From NCBI GenBank assembly GCA_027919835.1, contig JANVFP010000007.1, positions 310,001-374,000 of the forward strand: 64,000 bases of DNA, in the 5' to 3' direction. The notes under the pieces were generated by a model, which had not been told where the DNA came from, did no database searches, and saw nothing but the letters and a program-made list of their open reading frames with translations. The stretch comes from Lentinula raphanica. Taxonomy: Eukaryota > Basidiomycota > Agaricomycetes > Agaricales > Omphalotaceae. Shown here in pieces: positions 33,928 to 45,997 of this stretch (its first letter is position 1; each line of letters starts with the position of its first letter). The position numbers and the translations under genes are program-made.

Positions 33928-34701
33928 CTACAGAGACAGGTGAGTAGCTTCGCTCTTTTCGTTGTCTTCTGATCTCAACTCATGTTCTTCATCAATCTCT
34001 CGTCACCCTCTCGCCTCTGTCATCCTGACATCCAGGCTCGATCATCTATCGTTCGTCTCTGAAACGCTCACTCACGGTCTTGATCGTGGTTGTACTGAAG
34101 CAAAAGTTGGTTCTCGGACACGGTATTGACAGTCGCTGTCGTGTCGATAGAAGGATCCACTGGACAAACCCATGGAAAATCAGTCGCGCGCGAAAATTGA
34201 AGCTTTCGCTCACATTCTCTTTGCTCACTGTACTAATGTGCGGCAAAATTCACAACCTACGCCTTCCTGAATCCTCTGTCCTTTCTGGATACGATGCAAT
34301 GGAAAACAGAGCAGGAGCATGGGCAGGGATTACATTCACGAGTTGCGATAGGGTCGACTCGATCACAAAACTTGAGTGAGTGAATCAGACTCGTCATATG
34401 GGAGCCTTCACTGTTGTACTGGTGTTAGGTTGACCGTTGTGTGAAGTTCGAGCCTGATGCATGAGACTTACTACTGTCACTGCCTTCAACCTCTACGCCG
34501 TATGTCAGCCCGGCCACCCTCGTTCGATTTGCTCACCCTTTCCTCGAGTCAGAACCTCATTATTCATGTGAAGTTGACATTTAACTATGCGTCGACCAGC
34601 GAGGCCCATGAACGTATTTTATATACAGTACAATCAAACAGCACTTATCTGAACGACATGGAAAATACGACTGCCCTTGACAGTTGGGTCTGAGTAGTGT
34701 T

Positions 34702-35474
34702 TCAGGGCGTGTGCATCCCACTCTGCCGCTGCTCGTACCTCGCTCGTTCTTCTCGTGCCTGGCGCAATTCTGTAAGTTTGGGATTTAGCTCGTCGAACAA
34801 CGCTTGAGCCTCTTTCCGAGCATTTGCCGATATGAACTCGCATGTTCGGCAGGCCTCGAGATCATCAATCCAGACTTCGATTTTAGAGATATCAGCATTC
34901 CGGCCCTTGCCCAACTCAAGTGGCGATGTCTGCCCTATGTTATAAACCAGACTTCTAGCATCCCTATCCCGAGCGCGATCGAAATCGTGGCCAGAAGCAC
35001 TAGAAGCGCCAGGAGCGTCAGCTTGATCCTCCCAGTCAACAAGGACCGAGTCATGGGTCTAATGTGTGCACAATGCCGACAATTAGAAAACAATCGCAGA
35101 GTGAACGAGAACATCCACTCACATTCCCCGGGTTCGCGACAACATTACCGTCCTGATATATACATTGACAATCAGAAAACAACTGCAGATAGAAATTGAA
35201 GAGACTTTTCACTCACGTTTTCTGGATTCCCTTTCCGGGGCATCGGGCAACAAAAGAAACGTCTTATTCCTCGACGTTGGTGCGTAGGTACCGAGTTCGC
35301 ACCGCCAGACGAGTAGGGACAAGATTTCGAAAGTTCCGGCACCTGATCACTGTGAGCTCCGTTCAAGGTCGGACCGGAGCTCATCGAGGAGGGAGTAGGA
35401 GCAGCAAGGACACCGGAAGAGATGGTTCCCGCGAGAAGCAAGATGGCTAGTGCTCGAGTGATTGAACGAGTCAT
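34702..35474 (-). CDS. Secreted-protein array, copy 5
   Basis: Exons 35474-35217, 35152-35123 and 35058-34702, all phase 0 (645 nt, 214 aa). The signal peptide is MTRSITRALAILLLAGTISS with GVLAAP. A basic Cys-containing patch (RRGIRRFFCCPMPRKG) precedes the first intron. The acidic exon has shrunk to 10 codons (DGNVVANPGN). Exon 3 starts THDSVLVDWED, the counterpart of SDLSVIVNLE in copy 4, and ends in a charged helix with two Cys (DDLEACRTCEF ... AREERARYEQRQ). It is separated from copy 4 by about 4 kb of repeats and gene fragments. The function is unknown. Confidence 0.7.
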
Positions 35475-35579
35475 GACAGCGGGACTAGTAGATTTCCAAA
35501 GAGGAATTTTTGACAGAGAGAAGACGAAGATGGGGTGTTGGACGTTTCCCGACGGAGAGAATTGCGTTGGTTGCAAAGG

Positions 35580-35592
35580 GGAGACCAGCTCT
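35580..35592 (-). promoter_or_regulatory. Shared upstream box of the array (copy 5)
   Basis: AGAGCTGGTCTCC, 106 bp before the ATG; ACATAAAAGCCTC stands about 35 bp further up and may serve as TATA box, which would put the 13-mer close to the transcription start. Confidence 0.6.
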
Positions 35593-36457
35593 GAGAGAAG
35601 GGGGAAGATTCGTATGAGGCTTTTATGTGTACTTCGCAAATTTCGGGATATACAGGAAAGGAAGAGGCAATTTGCTCAAATGATTCAAGTCCGATGGGAG
35701 TCACCCTGTGTGCACGGGTATGCCAGCACTGCCAAAGAGTTATCTTCTTGAGTCGTTGCATAGCATATCAGGCTCACGAAACAAAACGATCAAAATCCCT
35801 CTGCTTCGCTTGATTATCAGGGCGAGGAAACCTGAGGAAACCTGAGGAAACGAGAATCTTGACGCTACAATCACTAGCCTGGAGATAGTGCATGTGCTCA
35901 CTGGTCGTCCATATCTCCATACAATCCTGATCAGTCCTAGTACATAGGAATCTATAGGAATTCGGTACATGAACATAGCACTTACCTGACTGATTTGCGC
36001 TTTGCAGAAAAAATATTCCAGACCCAAATTTCCTTTCGACTTTCCTGAAATCTGTTGTCCAAATAATGCGGTGTTTTTCAAGTTTTTCATCGGTGCGAAC
36101 CAGCGACTCAAGCGGTTCGGGTACCGCGCTTTGTATCTACAAGGCTGTGATACAATCAGTTTCTTGTTTCAAAAACGCCGCTTGAATCAAAGGAAAGTAC
36201 CGCAAGTTGTAAATGACTAGAATGGGGTGCGAGAAATAGCATTGAGGGAGAAGCTATACGATAACAGGGTGAGGGCAACAGGGCTGGATACAGATGAAAT
36301 GGATACAGAATATACGTACTGAGACATAAAAACAATTCAAGCAGAGAAGACTATGCAAAAAAGCTAAATGCGGATGAGATATATGATTTAAATCATGCAG
36401 GTCCTAGTGAAATAAAAAGAAAAATAAGTGCACTGGATAGATAGCGAGCCTTTAAGG
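35593..36457. other. Spacer with a possible exon near 36.0 kb
   Basis: On the minus strand 36111-36003 reads SRWFAPMKNLKNTALFGQQI... up to a donor GTAAGT, and its DNA resembles 33385-33485. No full gene is supported. Confidence 0.3.
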
Positions 36458-39400
36458 CTACTCGCTCGTACGGTTTTTCTTGGTGAACCCCCGCTTGAGC
36501 GAAAGAAACTTTGATCGTTTGCCTTTCCTCTCGCCATCTTCCCCAACTGCTAAATTCCGTCTGCTAAATCTCTCCGATAGATTTGTTTGAATCCTCCTGA
36601 TCGCAACTCCATCGTCCTCTGCAGCAAAGTCAAACCCTCGCTCGACAGATACAAGTCCTGTGGACATGTCGGTTCTGCTTGCAGATCGGAGATCCGCAGA
36701 AGGTCTGGGTCTGTCTCCTGGAAAATCCAGAGTAGCGATACTGCTCGCTCTCGATGAACGTCTGGAGATACGTTCAGCGAAACGGTCTTCCGTATGAGAA
36801 GTGCGTCGCCGGTGCTTCATTTCGGTGAGCCCGATGTCAAGGTTGGATTGAGGATGTTCGTAATGTTTGAAGTCGAAATAAGGGTTCTCTTTCTTGATCC
36901 AGCGTACTATGTCTATGTCGTCTGGAAGAAAGTTTGCTTTGTATGCCTTAGCAAGGTATCGCGGTGCGAGAGCGAGGATGAATGTGATGATCAACCCGAA
37001 CCAGAAGTAGGGTGATGCGCCGAGGAAATAGTAGAAACCCCACAAGTTTGTAAACTCGTAGCCCGGTGATAATGCGGAATAAATAAACTGTTCAATATGT
37101 TGAGAATATTCCTCAGTGCGCAGCCGGACTATGAGCACTTACCGTGAACGCCCAGACTATAATAATTCCAATGAAAACGGCGAATACAAGCCACCATGTC
37201 CAAGCAGAAGCAGACAATCCTGTGAATATATCTGCGACGAGGACACCAGAGACAGCAGCAACCTAAGATCCGATGTAAGTGAATGTTCAGATATTGTTAG
37301 AGATCCACCCTACCGTGGACCATTCATATTGGTCTACGCTGTATCCGTCATGCCGAGCAGATGTAGTCTCATACGTGTACATCAAGAAGAAATAAATGAT
37401 AACAGACTGGATCAGATGCGTTCCACGTCAGCGCCGGAAGGAGTACGATAGGCTTATGAAACTCACTTGGTAGATTCCATCGACCATGTAAATGAAGAAA
37501 TCTCGCCACGAAAACCAGTATCTCTCACGACCGTATCGATACAACTCAGGAAGATCCATGAGAATTTCCGAGTCTGGATGAAGCGAAAACATCGTATCAG
37601 ATACAAAGCACAAGCGTAAAATCAATACTCACCAAGTATTCTATCAAACAAGCCGATTCCAACAACAGGAGCGATGGTCCATAACGAATTCCAAAAGAGA
37701 ATATACGTGTAGTCCATGACACTTTTGAACAGACGTTAGTGAGCATCGTATACCGCGAGACAGGACACTCACAATGTGGCACTCCACGCACAGTAGATCT
37801 GGAACCACCATAACACACCCGTTGGAACGACGTTCTTGTAGAAGAAGTTGAGGATCCTATTCGACATATCAGCAACATACTCTAAATCCAATCCAGAATT
37901 TACTGACATGACTCCATTACGAGCATAAGACCAATGACCATGAACCAGAAGTAGCTTCTTGAGGAATCGGAACTAGGGGAGAGAGAATGTTGAAGGGCGA
38001 AGGTCTAACACAGATATGAGAGTAACATACTTGAGCGATAGCATAATCCGACGAGTTGACAGCTTGAAGACCTTCTTCACCAGAGATACCGACACCAACA
38101 TCAGCAGCCTGAATCATACTGACGTCGTTTGCACCATCTCCAATAGCCAGTGTCATGGCTTTCAGTCCATCTTTGACCAGCCGGACGATAAGCGCTTTCT
38201 GTAATGGAGACACTCGACAACAGATTACGCCTTCGCAGAGTGTTCCTAGCTTGAGCAGGAGGGACTTTGTGTGCTCTGTTTCAAATGCCTGATGAGAATT
38301 GAAACCCATGAGCGGCTTTTCACGACAGGAAGAAGATGAGGGATAATCAACGAACATGTAGTAGAGCAGCACCATCAACCACGAGCACAAACCCTCCCGG
38401 TCGATCACCATTGTCACCGCCGACGATGGAAGAGACATTAGTGTCCGCGCGCGTGAGAGGGTGCATCCTCGAGGGAGTCGGAGGACGTGATGGAGGTCTG
38501 ACTTCTGTCATGTGCTCGGGGAAGAACCTATCCAAGGCATTGCCAATTTGTTGGTCAACAGGTTTCGAGGTTCCGCGGACGATAATGATATTCGAGTCGG
38601 GTCCGATGAGATTGGTACTACGCCCGATCGCTGTAGTGGGAAGACATTAAATGCCGGAATTACGAATAGAGGAATGCACAAACCGATGGCAGTCTCCAAC
38701 TTGTCACCAGTTGCAACCCATATCTTGATACCTGCGCGCTTGAGATCAGCAATAGCCTCTGGTACACCATCCTGCAGACGATCTTCGATAGCAGTCGCTC
38801 CAAGCAGTCTGAGGTCTCTCTCAATCTCGCTCGAAACAGCCTCCACCTTCTCCTCGCGATTGTCTATAGCGATCGTAGCCTCTTCGTACCGGTGGCTCCA
38901 TGACTCGTATTCTTCCTCTAATTGCGAATCGTGAGCGACAAGCGTCCGATGAAATTCATATACCAAAACGCACCTCCGATGAGTTTATACGCTAAAGTCA
39001 GGGTCCTCAAACCTTCATTTGCAAATTCAGCCAGATGCTTTTCAGTCTCCTCTTTCAGCTCCTCATTACCGCTCCTCAACCTCTCAAATATAACATTATC
39101 TGCTCCTTTGCTCAACAGGAAGATCCTGCCCTCGCCTTCACCCTCCCTTCCTTCCTCATCAAGCTTGCGCACAATGACACTCATCCTCTTCCTCGCGCTC
39201 GAAAACTCTAGGATATGCAGCAACTCATACCGTTCGGGTGTTTCAGATGCCGGAGTGCGGATGGATAGAATCTCCCTGTCGCGGCCGAGAAAGATATATC
39301 CAACGTCGGCCGCAGCTTGGACAAGCGCTGCTTCGTCAGGCGATTGAGCCTTGTACTCGATTTCACCTGTCAGTGGGTCAACTGAAGTTAACACGGTGTG

Positions 39401-41691
39401 ACATAGGCCCAAGACTGAGAAGAATCCGTTGAGCGCTCGTGCGCGTGCAGCTTCAGGTCCGGCGAGTTCGTCCTCGGTGCAAGCAAGTTTGATGTCAGAG
39501 GTGAGTACGACGTCGCGGAAACGGGGATTGGTAGTCTTTGTTCGAGGGATCGATGAAGAGGGAGAATTAGATATTCGAGAGCTAGCGCCATCGATGGAGT
39601 AGCCAGAGGGCACAGGTTGTGAAGTAGCGTTATGCTGCATCTCCTTCTCTAACTCTATGGAGTCTGAAATTTTGTTGGCTTGTGCGTCTTCATCACTTTC
39701 TGCAATGACTTCTGGATCACCACGATAGGCTTTGCCACCGATGGAGCATTGCCGGAAAACCATGGAGTTCTAGGGATCGAGTGAGTATGGCAAAACAGCG
39801 CCTGCGATATATTTCGCGTGCATACCTGTGTCAGAGTCCCTGTCTTATCCGAAAAGATATACTCAATCTGACCTAGATCATCAGACAGATTCCAACTTCT
39901 TGCTTGCGTAGCTTGAGGAGGCTGGCCAGGTCTATCATAGGCAATATCCCTGTCGAAGTAGATGAATATTGCCTGTATGGTTCGAACTACTTCAATGGAT
40001 AGGTAGAGGGAAATCGGGACCAGGTCTTGGAACCTGAAACGAGCACAAGGTTAGTCTTACGGTCACCCAATCAAAGGGAACACACGTACGTCAGCAAAGC
40101 AAAAGCCCAAGTGATCCCACCATTCGCAGTAGGATTGTCATCTGGATGGTCGTCGCTATACAACCACGGCGCGTTTCTATTGACGTATTCCTTTTCTAGC
40201 TCCGAATCGGCAATGGCGCAGACGACCGCCATGATCGCAATGAGGGCAAGGTTAATGAGGCTAAAAATGGAAGATGATTAATCGACGACGACGACGAGAG
40301 GATATATGGATTGTGAGAAAGGAGGCACGGCGACGTTGACGTTGTGTGTACTGATTAGGTGAAAAAAAGGAAAGTAACCGTGAAACTCACACTTGAGGAT
40401 TCATTTGCCTCTCCACGCGACTTCTCTTGCTAGGCGTCTTACCCGCGTTCTGAACGATCTTCGTATCCTCGCCAGTAAACAGTACAACCCCGATCGCCCA
40501 ATCAGTGTTCTTCAGGACCGTTCCTCTAAGCAGGACCGTTTGCAAATCAATCGGGTACTTGGCACCCTTCCCGCTCCCATCACCCATCTCAACCATCGCA
40601 TTAAGCCGATACATGTTCAGCTCCGGCCTGTCACACATGATTCTAAACGATTCACTCGCACAGACCTCTGGAGTGCGCAGGTGTGTCAAGCCTGGAACAG
40701 CATTCCGTGATTTGAGGTTAGTCTCTCCGTCCAGATTCTTCGTTTCAACGAAAGCGACGTTTTCGGGATCGGAGGTGGCGCAGATGAGGATGTCCGCAGG
40801 GATAGGATGGCCATCAGTTATACGTACGAAGTCGCCGACACGGATGTCTTCCCAGAGAGTGGGTTTCCAGAAAGTTTGCTCGTCCGACGAAGAAGAAAAG
40901 GGATTGATGAAAGAGAGACGATGGCTATTTCTTCGTGAGGATGGTTTTAAGTTAGGAGCAACGAGTGTGGTTTCGGGATCCAAGTCCACTGCCGGTTTGA
41001 TTTCGGAAGCATCAGGGGTAGTAGAAGTAGGTGCACCAGCGGCAGATTTTCCCCTTAGCCTTGGCTTGGGAATTATTCCCCGCACGAATGTCCTGCTCTT
41101 GCCCTGAGTAACGTTGGGATTGACCCAACTACTTCCAGCTAATACATCAACTTCGGTCTGATTCACCCTTTTATCAGATTGATGGCGACGAAAGTCTTCG
41201 TAAGCGTCTTTGAGAGCGGTGAGCGCAATGATGATGATCAAGGGTAGAATGACCACTCCAGGCGAAATCGTAGAGAACATTGGAAAGAATTGAAGAATGG
41301 CAATACCGAGAAAATAACTAGACAGGAGTTGGTCAGGTGAATTTGTTGATTGAAGAAGCATATAGTGACCACCGCCAGGCCCGGGAACAGCAACTCACAT
41401 ATTCGCAACCCTCCTGAACTGCTCTAGCAAATTCCTCGGTAGAAATGTGACAAGGGTATACTTGGACGAAATAACCTGGTTGGTGACATAGACAAACTCT
41501 TTCTTGACGGTTGCATTCTTCTTCTTGGGATCAAAATACTCTGGTGAGAGCTTCTGATTGACGAAGATAGTACGTGGAGGACCAGGAGACCGTTTTCGAG
41601 AGAAGAGATCTTCAACGCTGAAGGAAGCAACTCGGCGAGCAAACGCCATGAAGCCGCCCTTCGTCGGACCCGTGGTTTTCATCGTCGACAT
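36458..41691 (-). CDS. P4-type ATPase, phospholipid flippase (Dnf1/2-like)
   Basis: Fifteen exons, from 41691-41399 to 37087-36458, sum to 4350 nt (1449 aa) with every junction in frame. The protein moves phospholipids from the outer to the cytosolic leaflet of plasma or Golgi membranes. Visible in order: N-terminal [20 protein letters not shown] and first helices ([17 protein letters not shown]), actuator domain with [15 protein letters not shown] (DGET loop), phosphorylation motif [10 protein letters not shown], nucleotide domain ([25 protein letters not shown]), [16 protein letters not shown], hinge [20 protein letters not shown], then six C-terminal helices and a long basic/Ser-rich tail. 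The ETKNLDGE form and an insert of about 90 residues before the actuator favour the Dnf1/2 class over Drs2. Such pumps need a Cdc50-type partner, not in this window. One donor (GTCAGT after exon 9) is unusual. The neighbouring genes are unrelated. Confidence 0.93.
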
Positions 41692-43303
41692 CTTATCGGA
41701 CGGTCAAGTCCGAAGAATAAACCAAGAACCGTGAACCAAGAAAGATGGAAGAAGAACGAAGAGAAGAGGGATTAGGGGAAGAGCCCAGAGGGGACTTTGG
41801 ACGTAGCCAGACTCAGTGAGAGTTTCTGAGGAGATGGATGAGAAAAGACAAGCCGTCAACAGAATCAGTTTCCGAAAAACCACAAATTAATTCCGGATCA
41901 CCCGTATTACCTTTTATGGAAATCCGTGAATCAGCGGATATGTCAGCGACGTTTGTCATCGGAGACAGTACGGTTTTTTCCATCCCGCGTTGTCTCCGGT
42001 CTTGCCCCGGACTCTTCAAAATGTACTTCAATATTTTATCCTCAAAAACACGGCCACTACAGCGACCAACACAGCTCAAGGCAATTTTGGTTCTACGTTC
42101 AGACCCGAGTCAAATAAGGCCTATTGAAACTCGGATTAAACTCGACTAAACTACAGGAAAACTGCCATCAACTTCGTGGACGTATCCCGCATGCTGTAGT
42201 TCCCGCTGTTGTTGTGAATTTTGATACATACGATGTTGACGACGCCGTGCAGACGTCGGTCCACGAGTCCCTTAGTACAAGCTAGTGCTGAGTGCTCAGA
42301 GGAAAACCCGAACTGAAGTTTCTCGTCGGCCCAAGTTGGACAGTAACTCAGGCTTTCCTTACTCCTTTGAGACTTTGAGTACATACTCCTTTCAGCGCGC
42401 ATCCTTGCCGAAGCTACAATAGCATCCAATAACATGCACTGCAACTCTGCAACCATTGACCAACCAATCATGATGTGTCAAGAATCCCTGTTCATCATGC
42501 ACAGGTCATCAATATCCGTATTGGACCAACCACAGATACTATTTGAAAACGCGCACCAATCCAATTCTGTTCTGTTCTCAACTATAAACCTATACCTTGA
42601 TTGTTGATAGTAGTGCTACACAGTGATGGCCTACCGTTCTTGCAATCGGCGACGGTCAAACAAGCCTGCTCCTTCCTGCCGCAATCATGATCAATCGCTT
42701 TACCAATGCACTCGTCGTGACTGCGCCGTAGTTGCCAAAGTAGATTGCAGGATAAAGAAGACTCAACATTGTAAATGCAATGCGAATGGTGTATGATGAT
42801 AATGGCAGCACAGTGCCACTTAATCCGCGTCGTTGGGCATCTTCGTCCAACCGCGTCCGATTCATTCCTCGCAGAAATTCAAACAGAATTTGATCTTGAT
42901 CTACAAAATCAATCATCAGTAATCCTAACAGCAAGAAGGGAGCCTGGAGGCGAGGACGAACGTCGAGCAATGTCAAATGCGAATCAAGTCTGGAATAATT
43001 AGCGCTAACAAACGTCGAACCCATATCATGGTTACTCAAATCACAAAGAGTTTGTTGCCACTTCAAATCGCTATGCTGCAAGTTACATGTTCATACGTGC
43101 CAAACTATCCCGTTCGATGTCAATGATACAGTCAGAATTTCGTTCTCTGTGATACCTTCCCGAGTTAGTCAACCCTTGTCTTTGAAATCAGCACCACGTC
43201 AGAGCATGTAGTCTGAGCGAGCTGGCTGGAAGGCATACCTACCAGGACCATCAATCGCATCACTAAGCACGACAGATACGAGATTCACCGCTCGTTGAAG
43301 AGT
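41692..43303. other. Intergenic stretch, no supported gene
   Basis: A minus-strand frame near 43045-42656 (RLQAPFLLLGLLMIDFVDQD, LLYPAIYFGNYGAV) has hydrophobic stretches but begins without a convincing ATG, splice pattern or family. Otherwise nothing. Confidence 0.35.
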
Positions 43304-43801
43304 TCATTCAAATTTTGTTTCCAAAAACGGATCCCCGATTTCTGAAACGACAAGTCAATCAGTCCCGCACCACAAACCTCTAAGAAACCTCGCATCATCC
43401 GCCTCACCTTTCCTCAGATATTCCACCACATTCATATCAATCATCTCCTCCTTCTCCCTCTTCTCTTTCTGCATGTCATAACCCCCACCTCTCATTCCCT
43501 GCTTCTCCCTATCACCATCACCCACGATATGCCCTTTTCCCGGGTAATGAGCCGGCGCGTCCTTCCTACGAGACTTTGAGTCTCTAGCATCTCTCCCTGA
43601 TCTAGACCCAGGGTTCAAACGACGTTTGGTGGAAGAAGATATCACGCTGCTGAGAGTGGCTCCGAGGGCGTTTGTAAAGCCGAGAGTGTTAGGATCTGTT
43701 GAGAGAGTAGACGCTGAGGGTGATAAGGTGAGATCCTCAACATCGGAGCCAGAGGAAGGCGTCGAGAGCGTCGGTGAGCCTGGTTCGATTGGTGAATGCA
43801 T
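43304..43801 (-). CDS. Hypothetical protein, 153 aa
   Basis: Two exons, 43801-43378 and 43341-43304, joined across a 36-nt intron (donor GTTTGT, acceptor TTTCAG); without splicing the frame ends six residues later (GLWCGTD). The first half is Ser/Thr-rich low complexity, then a basic patch (KRRLNPGSRSGRD), and the last 40 residues are conserved-looking: EEMIDMNVVEYLRKGEADDA then RFLREIGDPF. No family was recognised. It is divergent from CDC10, with about 200 bp between the starts, so the two may share a promoter region. Confidence 0.5.
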
Positions 43802-44007
43802 CGTGGGGTAAAAGAGAGTCGAGACTGAGATGGGCGTCTGTTTTTCGGCGCTTAAGCCATCCTTCCGCCCTTGTTGATAGCTGTTTGTCCCGAGTCTAAA
43901 TTTGTGAGGCGACTTGCTCGTCGAATTTTGCTTGTAGTCTACTTCTACCTGCGTAGTCTTTCCGTTCCATCCTTCATTCCTCTACTCGCTGTCTACCCAC
44001 TCCTACA

Positions 44008-45442
44008 ATGGCTGAAGAAATTATTGCAAACTCCTACGTCGGTTTCGACACTATCACCCAGCAAATTGAGCACAAGTTGCTGAAGAGGGGATTCCAATTC
44101 AATGTCATTGTCGTTGGTGAGTTTACCAAGAGTTTTCTCTCCAACACGGCTCACGAGCCGCTCTCTCCTTCAACTTCTCTCTGTCTTTGCAGGTCAAACG
44201 GGCTTGGGCAAGTCGACGCTCATCAACACCATATTCGCCTCGCACTTGATGGATTCAAAGGGTCGCTTCACCGCAGACGAGCCCGTTCGTCAGACTACGG
44301 AAATTCAGACTGTCTCTCACAGTACGTCGGTCGCTCTCTCAGTACTCAGCCGTTTTCTCTGTTTTGGTGCTTTGGCCCTTAAAACTTCGCGCTTTGCTGA
44401 CGTTGCAACGACGCTTCTCGTTATGCGAATATGCTTTCTTCGTTTACGTCTTAGCCTAAGTTTCCACTCAACTGACACGTTTCCCCCATAGTCATCGTCG
44501 AAAACGGCGTCAAGCTTAGACTGAACATCGTTGACACTCCTGGGTATGGTGACCAAGTCAACAACGAAGGATGGTACGTAGTACGACGCGCGCAGGCCTT
44601 CATTCAAAGTTCTATCAACTCAATTTTCCACTAGCTGGGACCCAATCATCAAATACATCAAAGACCAACACAGCGCCTACCTCCGAAAAGAGCTTACAGC
44701 CCAACGCGACCGTTACATTCAAGACACGCGTATTCACTGCTGTTTATACTTCATCAACCCTACCGGTCACTCACTTAGACCCATTGACGTGATTGTGATG
44801 AAGAAACTCAGCGAAGTGGTTAACGTTGTGCCCGTTATCGCCAAGTCGGATACGTTGACCGTCGACGAAAGGTTGGCGTTCAAGGACAAGGTGATTTCCG
44901 AACTCTTTCATTTGCTTTGACATGCTAATGCCTTCTTAGATCCGGGAGGAGCTAGTGTACCACAACATTCGTCTTTACCCCTTCGACACAGACGAAGACG
45001 ACGAAGAGGAAGTCAGCCTTAACGAGACCATTCGAGTACGCTCTACAACGATTCACCAGCCTACTACATAGAACTGACATCTTTCTCCCCGAAACCAGTC
45101 CATCATCCCCTTCGCCATCGTCGGCTCTGAAAACAACGTCATCATCAACGGCGCGCCTGTCCGAGGAAGGAAGAACCGCTGGGGTGTGGTCAACGTTGAG
45201 GATCCGAGCCACTGCGAATTCGTCAACCTGAGGAACTTCTTGACAAGGTGATTTATCTCATTGCGCAGTACTGCTTTTCCTATCGAGATCTGACCTTACT
45301 CTCTTTTCACCTTCCCTTATATAGAACACATCTCCAAGACCTCATCGAGACGACAGCCCAGATCCACTACGAGGCGTTCCGCTCCAAGCAGCTGCTTGCG
45401 CTCAAGGAGGGCGTCAACCAACGTCCTACCACTGGACAGTAA
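44008..45442 (+). CDS. CDC10: Septin, Cdc10 orthologue
   Basis: Seven exons: 44008-44116, 44193-44321, 44492-44573, 44635-44890, 44940-45035, 45099-45247, 45325-45442 (939 nt, 312 aa). Septins are GTP-binding proteins that assemble into filaments at the septum and bud or hyphal cortex; Cdc10 is the central subunit of the fungal hetero-octamer. Seen: SYVGFDTITQQIEHKLLKRG at the start (Cdc10 signature), P-loop GQTGLGKSTLIN, G3 DTPGYGDQ, G4 motif AKSDTL, septin unique element with RGRKNRWGVVNVEDPSHCEF and RTHLQDLIETT. It ends soon after, without the C-terminal coiled coil, as expected for Cdc10. ATG 44008 sits directly before the conserved region. Confidence 0.96.
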
Positions 45443-45997
45443 ACAGGCCTTACACCTCTTTTCTTGTCTGTTTCTCGGTGTATTCTGTGTGTACCATATC
45501 TTCCATTGCGTGCTATGGTGCTGATCTAAGTATCTCCAAGTCCAAAAAATGATACCCCTACGACTATAACCCTTGTCGTGCTTCTTGCGAATGGATAGAA
45601 GACGAATGGAAGGCTTTCCGCAGTATTGTTGGACATTTGACGATCTTACCATTACCATCGCCAACTGAGGTCACTCTCCTTACTACTATTTCTGTTTTCG
45701 TCTGTTGGATCCTTCCACTCAGTTGTCCTATTCTGTTTTTCTACTGCCCCATGGATATTTGTAGTCAGTGCGCACTACGTATGCCGTACTTCTAGTTTCT
45801 AGTTCTGAATGATAATGGTGTCTCGATTGAGCTTTGAAGGTGGCTAACTTGTCGTGAATGGCGATGGTACGTATAGATATGATGATAGATGATAGTATAG
45901 AACAGCGAGAGCGTAACAGTGTCGTAGCATAAAGTGAAAGCTTCCGGAAAGATGAGTCGTTGTCCAAATGCATCGAGTACTACCAAAGCCTTCGACT

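Noticed and set aside
42656..43081. Hydrophobic minus-strand ORF as a membrane-protein gene
   Set aside because: The apparent first codon is not ATG, no splice pattern or family was recognised, and hydrophobicity alone is weak evidence.
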